A DNA stretch of 54,474 bases from Chlorobiota bacterium (lineage in GTDB: Bacteria > Bacteroidota > Bacteroidia > Bacteroidales > JAADGE01). Shown one piece after another: positions 1 through 8,300 of the stretch. Made by a program: the position numbers and the translations under genes. The stretch is from the NCBI GenBank assembly GCA_013152535.1, contig JAADGE010000003.1:1-54474 (forward strand), given 5' to 3'. The number at the start of each line of letters is the position of its first letter. The first letter of the stretch is position 1. A model generated the notes under the pieces. It saw nothing but the letters and a program-made list of their open reading frames with translations. It was not told the origin of the DNA and ran no database searches.

Positions 1-209
1 AAAACTACGAAATTTCTTTGAGGTCGGATGCCGCAACTTGCAAAATAATCGGTAATTTTAAAAAAACTTTGTATTTTCTGAAAGTCCCTAATTAAGTCAA
101 CTCCGAAAAAGCCAAAAAGTTTATCTCATTCAGAGTGCTGTATTTTTGCAAATGTAAGGCTTAATGGTAATTTGTCGGGAAGAAAATAATTGCCCGCAAT
201 AATTCAAGT

Positions 210-2648
210 TTAAAAATTCACATGAAATCCTAAAAAGATACCGTTTTTGCGAATTCCCGGTTTATGAATGTGTGTTACTCTGCGAAAATAATTAATACTT
301 AAAAAATTAAGAATATTCTCAACACCCAAACCGATTTCGATGTACGGAATTCTCACATCAGTCATATTTTCAGGAAATTGAAGAACTTCTTTATTTGCAT
401 CTCTTAAACTTCCCCAAACACCTTTTGCATATATCACTTCACGGAATTTTAATTTTCTGATTAAAGGTATTTTATTTAAAATCAGACCGTTAAAATGATG
501 TTCCGCAAAAAAACTAAGATATTCATCGCTTGCAAATTCATAATAACTCATCAGATTAAAAGAACGCATGTTATAAGCAATGCCGGTACTGCCTTCATGC
601 AGTTTCAATAAAGGAAAAGGCACAGTTCCGAAAATTTTTCCGGCTTCAATGTAATAAACTGTTTTTCCGAAAAATCCGAATATAAAAAAATGCTTCAAAC
701 CGACAGTAAATTTGTGATATGTATAGTTGCTGTTCCAGAAATTCGGGAAACCGTAAGTATATTGAAATTCAATGATAGGGAATAATGACCCGAAAGATTG
801 GCGGTTAAAAACGGAAGAAACATATTCTTCATTAATGCCTATATGTGCACTTATCGTAATTTCAGATGCATTAATTACCGGAACTGTATTCATCGACATA
901 TCATAAAAATGAATACTGTCGGTAGGCATAATTTTTTTATGCGTAAAAAATACTGTTGCTGTTAAACTTTTAAAAATATCACGTTCAATTCCGGTTTCAA
1001 AATTTTCAATTTGTAATAATTTATCATTCTTTCCGGAAATAGAAAAGATGTTATCCGAGCCGAAATCTCCGAGATTAGCACCGAGTTGGATTAAATCTCT
1101 GCTGAAATTAATTCGTGCAAGAGTCCACGGGCTGCGGGTTATTTTAATTTTTGATCCGATACCGAATTTAAATCTGTTATCTCTTGTTCCGTATGCCGTA
1201 TAGCCGTTAAGTTCAATTAATTCGCTTACATTATTGCTTGTTCTGAAACCAATCCTTAAACGATTTCCCTCAAGAGCATTTCTGCTGAAAATTTTATAAT
1301 ACGGTCCTATTTCAATGTAGTTTCTCTTTAAATAACCGGTTACTATTAAATAAACAAAATTTTCAATTTTTTTAAAAGTCGGTTGTTTTTTAACCGAATC
1401 AACCATATTGTAAATCTGTTTTTCTTTCGTGCTTAATTTTGTATGACGTAATGTTTTCCATTCCGAAGAATCATATTTTGCAGCATTGTCTGCAATTTCA
1501 ATATCTCTGAATTCTGAAGGAGGGAAAAAATTTGCCGGAAATTTCGGATTTATTTTTATTTTAACTCGTGAGGTATATTTTCTGCCGAAAAATCCGGTTG
1601 TAAATTTTGATATATTAAAATCAATAAAAAATTCTTCTTTTGAAGGAAAGAAAAAACCGTTTTCTGTTTTTTCATATTCTTTTTTAACGTAAAAGTCTGA
1701 AACAAAATCAAGGTTGGCTGTTTTTGACATATTTGCGTCAATTCGTTTTAAAGCAAAACTTGTATCCGCTATCCACATATCTCCTTGAAAAGTATATTCA
1801 TGTTTTCGTTTCGGACTGAAAGCAAGGTGATAACATATTGAGTTATCAATCAACGCTGTATCTATTAATGTGTATTTGTAAACAATGGGTCCGGAAAGAG
1901 ATAAGGGACTGACAAATTCTTTGTCGATAATTTTGATGAAGTTTTTATAAAAATTAAAATCAACATACATTTGTCCGGTAAATTGACTTGCACTCAAATT
2001 TTTTACGCCTGAAATATTGCTTGCAATTATTTTTTCTTTTCTGTGACGCGGAAAATTCTGAAAATAATAATCGGATAAAGTTTCGGACAAAAGAAGCGGC
2101 ATATATCTTTTTCCGGTTGCTGCCGATGTGTCAATACCGGCAAACGCAAAACTGAAATCATGAAGGAATTTTTCGTTTTTTAAATTTTTACTGAAATTAT
2201 TTAAATCAATTTCAAATTTAGTGTATTGTTCGTAACTATATGAAGATAAGCGATTTGTATTATTTATCTTTTTGTTTCTGATAACTTTTTTTATCAACAG
2301 TAAAGCCGGATTTTTTTCCGGTTTCACTATAACTTCTCCGAGATTATACAAATCGGGTTTCAGGAAAACGGTAATTTCCTGGTAGTTTCCGGTTTTTATT
2401 TTTACGGTATCACTGTTGTATCCGATGCAATTAATAATAATATATTGTGATTTGGTATTTGATTTTATAAAAAAATTACCGTCATAATCTGAAACACAAC
2501 CGATATTTGTTCCTGAAAAAATAAGACTTGCGAAAGGTATTCCCTCATGGGTTTCAAAATCACGAATTTCTCCTCTGATTTTAGTTTGAGACAGTAAGTC
2601 GGTTGATATTCCAAATAAAAAAAATAATATCGGCAGTAATTTCTTCAT
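210..2648 (-). CDS. DUF5686 outer-membrane protein with carboxypeptidase-regulatory-like domain
   Basis: This 812-residue protein begins with a signal peptide (MKKLLPILFFLFGISTDLLSQ). A carboxypeptidase-D regulatory-like beta-sandwich follows at about residues 24-100 (IRGEIRDFETHEGIPFAS...), the same module that precedes many Bacteroidota outer-membrane barrels. The rest is rich in alternating aromatic/polar strands and ends in an aromatic residue (GFHVNF), as expected for an outer-membrane beta-barrel of the DUF5686 family. The family's biochemical role is not established, so I assign location only. It is the last gene before the left edge on the minus strand and is separated from recQ by a strong terminator. 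I found no -7 box in the short gap upstream. The family call is from recalled sequence style. Confidence 0.8.
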   Translation of the reverse strand: MKKLLPILFFLFGISTDLLSQTKIRGEIRDFETHEGIPFASLIFSGTNIGCVSDYDGNFFIKSNTKSQYIIINCIGYNSDTVKIKTGNYQEITVFLKPDLYNLGEVIVKPEKNPALLLIKKVIRNKKINNTNRLSSYSYEQYTKFEIDLNNFSKNLKNEKFLHDFSFAFAGIDTSAATGKRYMPLLLSETLSDYYFQNFPRHRKEKIIASNISGVKNLSASQFTGQMYVDFNFYKNFIKIIDKEFVSPLSLSGPIVYKYTLIDTALIDNSICYHLAFSPKRKHEYTFQGDMWIADTSFALKRIDANMSKTANLDFVSDFYVKKEYEKTENGFFFPSKEEFFIDFNISKFTTGFFGRKYTSRVKIKINPKFPANFFPPSEFRDIEIADNAAKYDSSEWKTLRHTKLSTKEKQIYNMVDSVKKQPTFKKIENFVYLIVTGYLKRNYIEIGPYYKIFSRNALEGNRLRIGFRTSNNVSELIELNGYTAYGTRDNRFKFGIGSKIKITRSPWTLARINFSRDLIQLGANLGDFGSDNIFSISGKNDKLLQIENFETGIERDIFKSLTATVFFTHKKIMPTDSIHFYDMSMNTVPVINASEITISAHIGINEEYVSSVFNRQSFGSLFPIIEFQYTYGFPNFWNSNYTYHKFTVGLKHFFIFGFFGKTVYYIEAGKIFGTVPFPLLKLHEGSTGIAYNMRSFNLMSYYEFASDEYLSFFAEHHFNGLILNKIPLIRKLKFREVIYAKGVWGSLRDANKEVLQFPENMTDVRIPYIEIGLGVENILNFLSINYFRRVTHIHKPGIRKNGIFLGFHVNF

Positions 2649-2676
2649 TAATGAATTTACATTTTGATGCTAAAAT

Positions 2677-2715
2677 AAAAAAACTTTGCAGGTAAAAACA
2701 ATGCAAAGTTTTTTT
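2677..2715 (-). terminator. Rho-independent terminator after recQ
   Basis: Perfect 14-bp inverted repeat: AAAAAAACTTTGCA (2677-2690) pairs with TGCAAAGTTTTTTT (2702-2715) across an 11-nt loop. Poly-T on the minus strand follows the GC-containing part of the stem, so it ends recQ transcription and separates it from the DUF5686 gene. The symmetry means it could also work on the plus strand. Confidence 0.85.
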
Positions 2716-2731
2716 ATAAAAATAAGAACTT

Positions 2732-4924
2732 TTAGTTTGCCATTTCAGACATAAATTTTATTCTTACCAAACGAATTTCTTCTTCGGTAAAATTCTCTTC
2801 ACCTAATTCTTTGAGGGCATCTTGCACCGAATCGGTTTCAGATTCTGAGAAATAGTCATAAATATCATCAATATTTTCTTCATCAATTGTGAGTTCAATA
2901 TAATAATCAATATTAAGTTTGGTTCCGGAATTAATAATTGCTTCAATTTCTGTAAGTAATTCACTGACAGACAGTCCTTTTGTTTTGGCAATATCTTCTA
3001 AGTTTACTTTTCTGTCAATATTTTGAATGATATATACTTTTACGCCGGATTTTTTTACAACTGATTTAACAATTAAATCCTGTGGTCTGTCGATATTAAA
3101 TTCTTCAACATATTCTGCAATAAGTTTTACAAATTCTTGTCCGTATTTTATGGCTTTTCCGTGCCCTACGCCTTGTATCGAAGTTAATTCGTCAAGTGTT
3201 ACGGGGTATCTTGTTGCCATATCCTCCAATGAAGGGTCTTGAAAAATAACATAAGGAGGCACTTCCATTTTTTTAGAAAGGTCTTTTCTCAGACCTCTGA
3301 GCATTTTGAAAAGAATTTCATCGCCGGCACCGCTTCCGCTTCCGTGATTTAATTGAATATCTTCATCACCTTCTTCACCTTCTTCATAGCGGTGTGCTTC
3401 CGAAATTTCTATATGATGCGGTTTCTTAATAAACGCTCTTCCGATTTTTGTTAATTTTAAAATCCCGTATTGGTCTATATCTTTTTCTAAAAAATAGTTG
3501 ATTAATGCCTGTCTTGCTATTGATTCCCAAAATTTCTCATCTTTTTCATCTCCGGAACCGAAAAGTTCTGATTGATCGTCTTTGAATGATTTAATTGCAG
3601 AAGTAGCATTTCCGGTAAGAATATTGGCTATGTGGTCGCTTTTGTATTGTTCGTTTAATGATTCTACTGCTTTTAAGAATTTCAGAATATAATCTTTACC
3701 TTCAAATTTTTTCTTCGGATTTAAACAGTTATCACAATTGCCGCAGTCTTCTTCTAATTTTTCGCCGAAATAATTTAATAAAATTTTAGGACGACATACT
3801 GAAGTTTCGGCATAGGCAATTGTTTCGAGCAAAAGTTGTTTTCCTATTTCCTGTTCGGCTACAGGTTTGCCCTGCATAAATTTTTCTAATTTTTGAATAT
3901 CTTTATAGCTGTAAAAAGTAATACACTTTCCTTCGCCGCCGTCTCTTCCTGCTCTTCCGGTTTCTTGATAATAACCTTCCAAACTCTTTGGTATATCGTA
4001 GTGAATAACGAATCGAACATCGGGTTTGTCGATACCCATTCCGAACGCAATTGTGGCAACAATTACATCAACTTCTTCCATTAAAAACATGTCCTGATGT
4101 CGGGAACGTGTCTTTGAATCCATTCCTGCATGATATGCAAGTGCTTTAATATCATTAACTTGAAGAACTTCTGCAAGTTCCTCAACTTTTTTTCTGCTTA
4201 AACAATAAATAATACCTGATTTTCCTTTATTCTCTTTTATAAATCGGATAATTTGTTTTTCGGGTTTAACTTTGGGGCGAACTTCATAATATAAATTAGA
4301 TCTGTAAAAGGATGCTTTAAAAATTGTTGCATCTAAAATATCTAAATTTTTAAGAATGTCATGCTGTACTTTCGGCGTTGCCGTAGCAGTAAGTGCAATA
4401 ATCGGAGCTCTGCCTATTTTATCGATTACAGGTCTTATTTTTCTGTATTCGGGCCTGAAGTCATGACCCCATTCCGAAATACAGTGTGCTTCATCTATTG
4501 CATAAAATGATATTTTTATGGTTTTTAAAAAAGCAGCATTTTCTTCTTTTGTCAGTGATTCGGGAGCAACATATAAAAGCTTAGTTTTGCCTTTTGTAAC
4601 ATCATCTCTTACTTGTTTTAATTGTGTTTTATTCAACGATGAATTCATAAAATGTGCAATAGAATCATCTTGATTGTAGCCTCTCATAGCATCAACCTGA
4701 TTCTTCATTAATGCAATTAAAGGAGAAACGACTATTGCTGTCCCTTCAATAATTAACGAAGGGAGTTGGTAAGTCAATGACTTTCCTCCGCCTGTCGGCA
4801 TCAATACAAAAGAATCTTTCCCGTTTAATACATTTTTAATAATTTCTTCCTGCTCTCCTTTATATGTGTCGAAGCCGAAGTTCTTTCGGAGTATTTTACT
4901 CAGATCTAAATTTTTAACATCCAT
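2732..4924 (-). CDS. recQ: ATP-dependent DNA helicase RecQ
   Basis: This is a 730-residue superfamily 2, 3'-5' DNA helicase of recombination and replication-fork repair. Walker A (PTGGGKS) lies near residue 43 and the DEAH box (IDEAHCISEWGHDFRPEYR) near 145. The helicase C-terminal motif QETGRAGRDG is present, and a RecQ zinc-binding region has cysteines around 377-400 (CGNCDNC). An HRDC domain (DEILFKMLRGLRKDL... with IQGVGHGKAIKYG) spans about 535-605. After it comes a helical, acidic extension of roughly 95 residues, probably a winged-helix-like tail. Length is at the long end for the family. The gene is divergent from kdsD across a 120-bp gap and ends in a strong terminator. Confidence 0.97.
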   Translation of the reverse strand: MDVKNLDLSKILRKNFGFDTYKGEQEEIIKNVLNGKDSFVLMPTGGGKSLTYQLPSLIIEGTAIVVSPLIALMKNQVDAMRGYNQDDSIAHFMNSSLNKTQLKQVRDDVTKGKTKLLYVAPESLTKEENAAFLKTIKISFYAIDEAHCISEWGHDFRPEYRKIRPVIDKIGRAPIIALTATATPKVQHDILKNLDILDATIFKASFYRSNLYYEVRPKVKPEKQIIRFIKENKGKSGIIYCLSRKKVEELAEVLQVNDIKALAYHAGMDSKTRSRHQDMFLMEEVDVIVATIAFGMGIDKPDVRFVIHYDIPKSLEGYYQETGRAGRDGGEGKCITFYSYKDIQKLEKFMQGKPVAEQEIGKQLLLETIAYAETSVCRPKILLNYFGEKLEEDCGNCDNCLNPKKKFEGKDYILKFLKAVESLNEQYKSDHIANILTGNATSAIKSFKDDQSELFGSGDEKDEKFWESIARQALINYFLEKDIDQYGILKLTKIGRAFIKKPHHIEISEAHRYEEGEEGDEDIQLNHGSGSGAGDEILFKMLRGLRKDLSKKMEVPPYVIFQDPSLEDMATRYPVTLDELTSIQGVGHGKAIKYGQEFVKLIAEYVEEFNIDRPQDLIVKSVVKKSGVKVYIIQNIDRKVNLEDIAKTKGLSVSELLTEIEAIINSGTKLNIDYYIELTIDEENIDDIYDYFSESETDSVQDALKELGEENFTEEEIRLVRIKFMSEMAN

Positions 4925-4954
4925 TTTTAACAGTCGTATCTTTAAATTTTAATA

Positions 4955-4983
4955 TTGTTTGAAACATATTTAATATATATTTG
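4955..4983 (+). promoter_or_regulatory. Candidate promoter for kdsD-tatC
   Basis: TTG (4955-4957), an 18-bp spacer and TATATTTG (4976-4983) fit the Bacteroidota TTTG/TTG-N17-23-TAnnTTTG pattern. A second -7-like box, TAATTTTG (5017-5024), lies closer to the gene but has no spaced TTG. Either could be used. Confidence 0.5.
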
Positions 4984-5044
4984 TAGCTAAATTAAGAATA
5001 AAATTACACAAAAAATTAATTTTGCAAAAAAATATAAAAAAAAC

Positions 5045-6013
5045 GTGAAAAATATACAGCAAATTATTAAAACAGCACGCAAAGTTATACGTAAAGAATC
5101 GGAATCTGTTTCAAAACTTATTGAATTTATTGATGAAACGTTTGCAAAATGTGTAAATCTTATTCAAGAGAGTAACGGAAGGGTTATTGTTACCGGAATT
5201 GGTAAAAGTGCAATTATTGCCGAAAAAATTACGGCGACTTTAAATTCTACGGGAACTCCTTCGGTTTTTATGCATGCTGCCGATGCTATTCATGGTGATT
5301 TGGGTATTGTAAAACCTGAAGATATTGTAATTTGTTTGTCAAAAAGCGGAAACACTCCGGAAATAAAAGTTTTAGTACCTTATATAAAGAAGTTCGGTAA
5401 TATTTTAATTGCTTTTGTCTCTAATGTCGATTCGTTTTTGGCTAAACAAGCTGATTATGTAATCAGAACAACTATAGAATCTGAAGCGTGTCCGAATAAT
5501 TTAGTGCCTACTTCCAGCACTACCGCACAACTTGTTATGGGAGATGCTCTGGCAGTCAGTTTGTTAGATGCTCGAAACTTTTCTGACCGAGATTTTGCAA
5601 AATTTCATCCCGGAGGTGCATTGGGAAAACAACTCTATATGCGAGTTAGTGATTTATATACAATAAATGAAGCTCCGAAAGTTCTTACGGATGATAAACT
5701 AAAAGAAGTGATTATTGAAATTTCTGAAAAAAGACTGGGTGCGACGGCTGTATTAGATAAAAAAAATAATTTGGCAGGCATTATTACTGACGGTGATTTA
5801 AGAAGGATGTTAGCTAAAACAAATTCCCTGGAAGATATTACGGCAGAAGATATTATGAGTAAAAATCCGAAAACAATCAATTCGGATGCTTTTGCAATTA
5901 ATGCCTTTGAAATAATGCGAAAAAATAATATCACATCTTTAATTGTTACTGAAGGAGAACAATATTTGGGAATTGTTCATATTCATGATATGTTAAAAGA
6001 AGGCTTTGTATAA
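5045..6013 (+). CDS. kdsD: D-arabinose-5-phosphate isomerase (KdsD/KpsF/GutQ family)
   Basis: This 322-residue enzyme interconverts ribulose-5-phosphate and arabinose-5-phosphate, the first committed step towards Kdo for lipopolysaccharide or capsule. The SIS sugar-isomerase domain starts near residue 45 (VIVTGIGKSAIIAEKI) and includes SGNTPEI and STTAQLVMGDALA. Two CBS domains fill about residues 205-322 (LAGIITDGDLRRML; LGIVHIHDML). The start is GTG at 5045; no in-frame ATG occurs before the SIS domain, and the family N-terminus fits GTG. tatC follows after 40 bp. No other Kdo gene is in the window, so this may be the housekeeping copy and not a capsule-specific one. Confidence 0.93.
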   Translation: MKNIQQIIKTARKVIRKESESVSKLIEFIDETFAKCVNLIQESNGRVIVTGIGKSAIIAEKITATLNSTGTPSVFMHAADAIHGDLGIVKPEDIVICLSKSGNTPEIKVLVPYIKKFGNILIAFVSNVDSFLAKQADYVIRTTIESEACPNNLVPTSSTTAQLVMGDALAVSLLDARNFSDRDFAKFHPGGALGKQLYMRVSDLYTINEAPKVLTDDKLKEVIIEISEKRLGATAVLDKKNNLAGIITDGDLRRMLAKTNSLEDITAEDIMSKNPKTINSDAFAINAFEIMRKNNITSLIVTEGEQYLGIVHIHDMLKEGFV

Positions 6014-6053
6014 AAGGGACTTATAAAATTTAAAAAGGAACAAAAATTTAATA

Positions 6054-6884
6054 ATGGGAAAGAAAAAACCGAACGAAATGTCATTTTTGGAACATTTAGA
6101 CGCTTTAAGAAAACATTTAATACGTTCAATTTTGTTTATTATCATATTTGCTTTTGCAGCATTTTTCTTTAAAGATTTTGTTTTTAATAATATATTATTA
6201 GCACCTAAAATGCCGAGTTTTATTACAAACAGAACAATGTGTCGATTGGGTGATTTTTTGGGAACGAATTCTCTTTGTATTAATCAAAAACCGTTCAGTA
6301 TTATTAATATTAAAATGACCGGTCAGTTTATGACTCATATTACTGTTTCATTAATTATCGGTTTGATAATTGCTTTTCCTTTTGTTTTTAATGAGTTTTG
6401 GAAATTTTTGAAACCGGCATTGAAAAAGAAAGAAATTAATCACAGCAGAGGGGCTGTATTTTTTGCTTCAATATTATTTTCACTCGGTGCATTATTCGGT
6501 TATTATATTATTGTTCCTTTATCTATGAATTTTTTGGGCAATTATAATGTTAGTGTTGAAGTTGTCAATAAAATTAACTTAAATTCTTATATTCAAACAT
6601 TTACTTCTGTTGTTTTGGCATCTGCCGTTGTTTTCGAATTACCTGTACTCATTTTCTTTTTAAGTAAAATCGGTTTGGTTACACCGAAATTTTTAAAAAA
6701 ATATCGAAAACATTCCTTGGTTGTTATTTTAGCTTTATCGGCAATAATTACACCTCCCGATATTTTTTCTCAAATTTTAGTGAGTTTGCCCTTGTGGCTT
6801 TTGTATGAAATCGGTATCGGAATTTCAAAACGTGTTGAAAAAAGAAATGCAAAGAAATTTACGACAGATGTTGTCGAGAAATAA
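6054..6884 (+). CDS. tatC: Sec-independent protein translocase TatC
   Basis: This 276-residue inner-membrane protein is the twin-arginine signal receptor of the Tat pathway. The family N-terminal motif MSFLEHLDALRKHLI precedes about six hydrophobic segments (for example FIIIFAFAAFFF; VSLIIGLIIAFPFVF; GAVFFASILFSLGALFGYYIIV; VLALSAIITPPDIFSQILVSLPLWLLYEIGI). The periplasmic loop between the first two segments is longer than in the E. coli protein, which is common in Bacteroidota. No tatA/B is in the window. The gene ends 4 bp from the convergent FAD-dehydrogenase gene, so the two transcripts must overlap. Confidence 0.95.
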   Translation: MGKKKPNEMSFLEHLDALRKHLIRSILFIIIFAFAAFFFKDFVFNNILLAPKMPSFITNRTMCRLGDFLGTNSLCINQKPFSIINIKMTGQFMTHITVSLIIGLIIAFPFVFNEFWKFLKPALKKKEINHSRGAVFFASILFSLGALFGYYIIVPLSMNFLGNYNVSVEVVNKINLNSYIQTFTSVVLASAVVFELPVLIFFLSKIGLVTPKFLKKYRKHSLVVILALSAIITPPDIFSQILVSLPLWLLYEIGIGISKRVEKRNAKKFTTDVVEK

Positions 6885-6888
6885 GATG

Positions 6889-8145
6889 TTATTTCTTTTT
6901 TGTTTCAATCTCATCGGCAATCATCCAACCGTGGGCTGTTGCATATATGATGGAACGTGTTAAGCCCGAGCAGTCTCCTCCGAATTTTAAATTATTGAAT
7001 TTTTTATTATCTAAAACATTAGAATAAAATTTTATTTCAGGTGCATAAACTAAATTATCATCAGCAGCAATTCCGGGAATAACTTTTTCTAAATTTTCAA
7101 TAAAATCAATAATGCTTTCAATAATTCTGCGAGGAAATGCTAAGTTTACATCACCTAAAATATAATGTTCGGGAGAAAGTGTAGGCAGCACTCTGTATAA
7201 ATGTTTTGATCTTTTAGAGTTTTTGAATTTTGCATACGTCTGCAAAATAACTTTATCCTCTCCGGCAAGCAGATTTGATAATTTGGCTATGTATGAGCCA
7301 AAACCGGTAGGATCATTAAACGGTTGAGTAAGTTCAACGGTTGTCAGAATTGCAAAGTTTGTATTAGTACTTTTTTCTTTGAGCTTTGCATGACCGTTTA
7401 CCGTTACAAAATCACCGTAATTTTCTCTGACAACATAACCCGAAGGATTATTACAAAATGTTCGGACCATGTAACCCGTTCTGCTTTTGTATTTTATCTT
7501 AAATTCATACATTTCTTTATTTAAGTCGGCAACAATATGGTCGGGGATTTCGTAGCGAATTCCCAAATCAAGATTCTTGTTATTTAAAATTAAATCCGGA
7601 TGTTTTTCGATAATATTTTTTATTAAATTATGACCGCTTCTGCCGACTGCTGTCAAAACAAAATCATAAAAATCATTTCCGTCAATAACAAGTCCGTTAT
7701 CCTCAAAATGTATCTCTTTTACTTTATGATTAAAATGAAAATATATGTTTTTATATGATTTAAATTCTTCAAAAATATTATAAAGGACTTTTTTTAATTG
7801 GTCGGTTCCCAAATGATAAAAATCGGATTTAACGGGCAGAAATCCTTCTTTATAAAAAGTTTCGTAATATTCTTGTGTTTTAAAAGATTTTCCTGTTTCA
7901 TATTCGTTGCTGCCTGATTTTTCAATGTAATAATCTACCAGTTTTTTTTGCAAATTTATATCAATATCAATATTTCCGCCCATTTCCTTCGAAACAAACA
8001 ATTTACCGTCAGCTCTGATACCTGAAATACTTGAAGAGTAAATATCTTTTCCTTTTTCGTAAACATGAATTTCATGTTCTGTTCCTTTTAATCGTTCAAT
8101 AAATCCGATGGCTGCGGCTCCGAACCCGATAACTGCTGTTTTCAT
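6889..8145 (-). CDS. FAD-dependent dehydrogenase of the COG2509 type
   Basis: This is a 418-residue cytosolic flavoprotein. An N-terminal Rossmann dinucleotide-binding motif (VIGFGAAAIGFIERL, with an E-ending second strand VYEKG) is followed by a mixed middle domain. A C-terminal FAD-contacting segment (GGDCSGLTRSIIYATAHGW) matches the style of the uncharacterised FAD-dependent dehydrogenases of COG2509, related to HI0933-like and electron-transfer flavoproteins. Substrate is unknown. No iron-sulfur cysteine cluster is present. It stands alone, convergent with tatC and divergent from the YfhO gene, with its own well-formed promoter. A geranylgeranyl-reductase-like function is possible but unsupported. 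Confidence 0.7.
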   Translation of the reverse strand: MKTAVIGFGAAAIGFIERLKGTEHEIHVYEKGKDIYSSSISGIRADGKLFVSKEMGGNIDIDINLQKKLVDYYIEKSGSNEYETGKSFKTQEYYETFYKEGFLPVKSDFYHLGTDQLKKVLYNIFEEFKSYKNIYFHFNHKVKEIHFEDNGLVIDGNDFYDFVLTAVGRSGHNLIKNIIEKHPDLILNNKNLDLGIRYEIPDHIVADLNKEMYEFKIKYKSRTGYMVRTFCNNPSGYVVRENYGDFVTVNGHAKLKEKSTNTNFAILTTVELTQPFNDPTGFGSYIAKLSNLLAGEDKVILQTYAKFKNSKRSKHLYRVLPTLSPEHYILGDVNLAFPRRIIESIIDFIENLEKVIPGIAADDNLVYAPEIKFYSNVLDNKKFNNLKFGGDCSGLTRSIIYATAHGWMIADEIETKKK

Positions 8146-8159
8146 ATTAAAATTTTATA

Positions 8160-8190
8160 CAAAAATAAGGAGTTAAACTAAAGGGACAAA
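8160..8190 (-). promoter_or_regulatory. Promoter of the FAD-dependent dehydrogenase
   Basis: On the minus strand TTTG (8187-8190), a 19-bp spacer and TATTTTTG (8160-8167) reproduce the Bacteroidota consensus exactly. The predicted start of transcription is only about 9 nt before the ATG at 8145, giving a very short leader. Confidence 0.7.
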
Positions 8191-8247
8191 CAAAAAGTTT
8201 AATTGTTGAAATTTTGTAATTTATTTTAAAATATCTTTTAATAATAC

Positions 8248-8255
8248 TACATTTG
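8248..8255 (+). promoter_or_regulatory. -7 box of the YfhO glycan operon
   Basis: TACATTTG fits TAnnTTTG and lies 45 bp before the chosen ATG at 8301. No TTG sits at the expected -33 spacing, so only half of the promoter is supported. Confidence 0.45.
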
Positions 8256-8300
8256 TACTTTTAATATCTTTTGTTAATCAACTTTTATAAACAGAATAAA

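Noticed and set aside
1-209. A gene or promoter at the left edge; TATTTTTG at 141-148 on the plus strand fits a -7 box
   Set aside because: No open frame of useful length follows on the plus strand, and the next gene is convergent. An 18-codon open stretch at 2-55 shows no recognisable sequence.
8271-8300. TTG 8271 as the start of the YfhO protein
   Set aside because: It would lie within about 10 nt of the predicted transcription start, and ATG 8301 gives a normal membrane-protein N-terminus.
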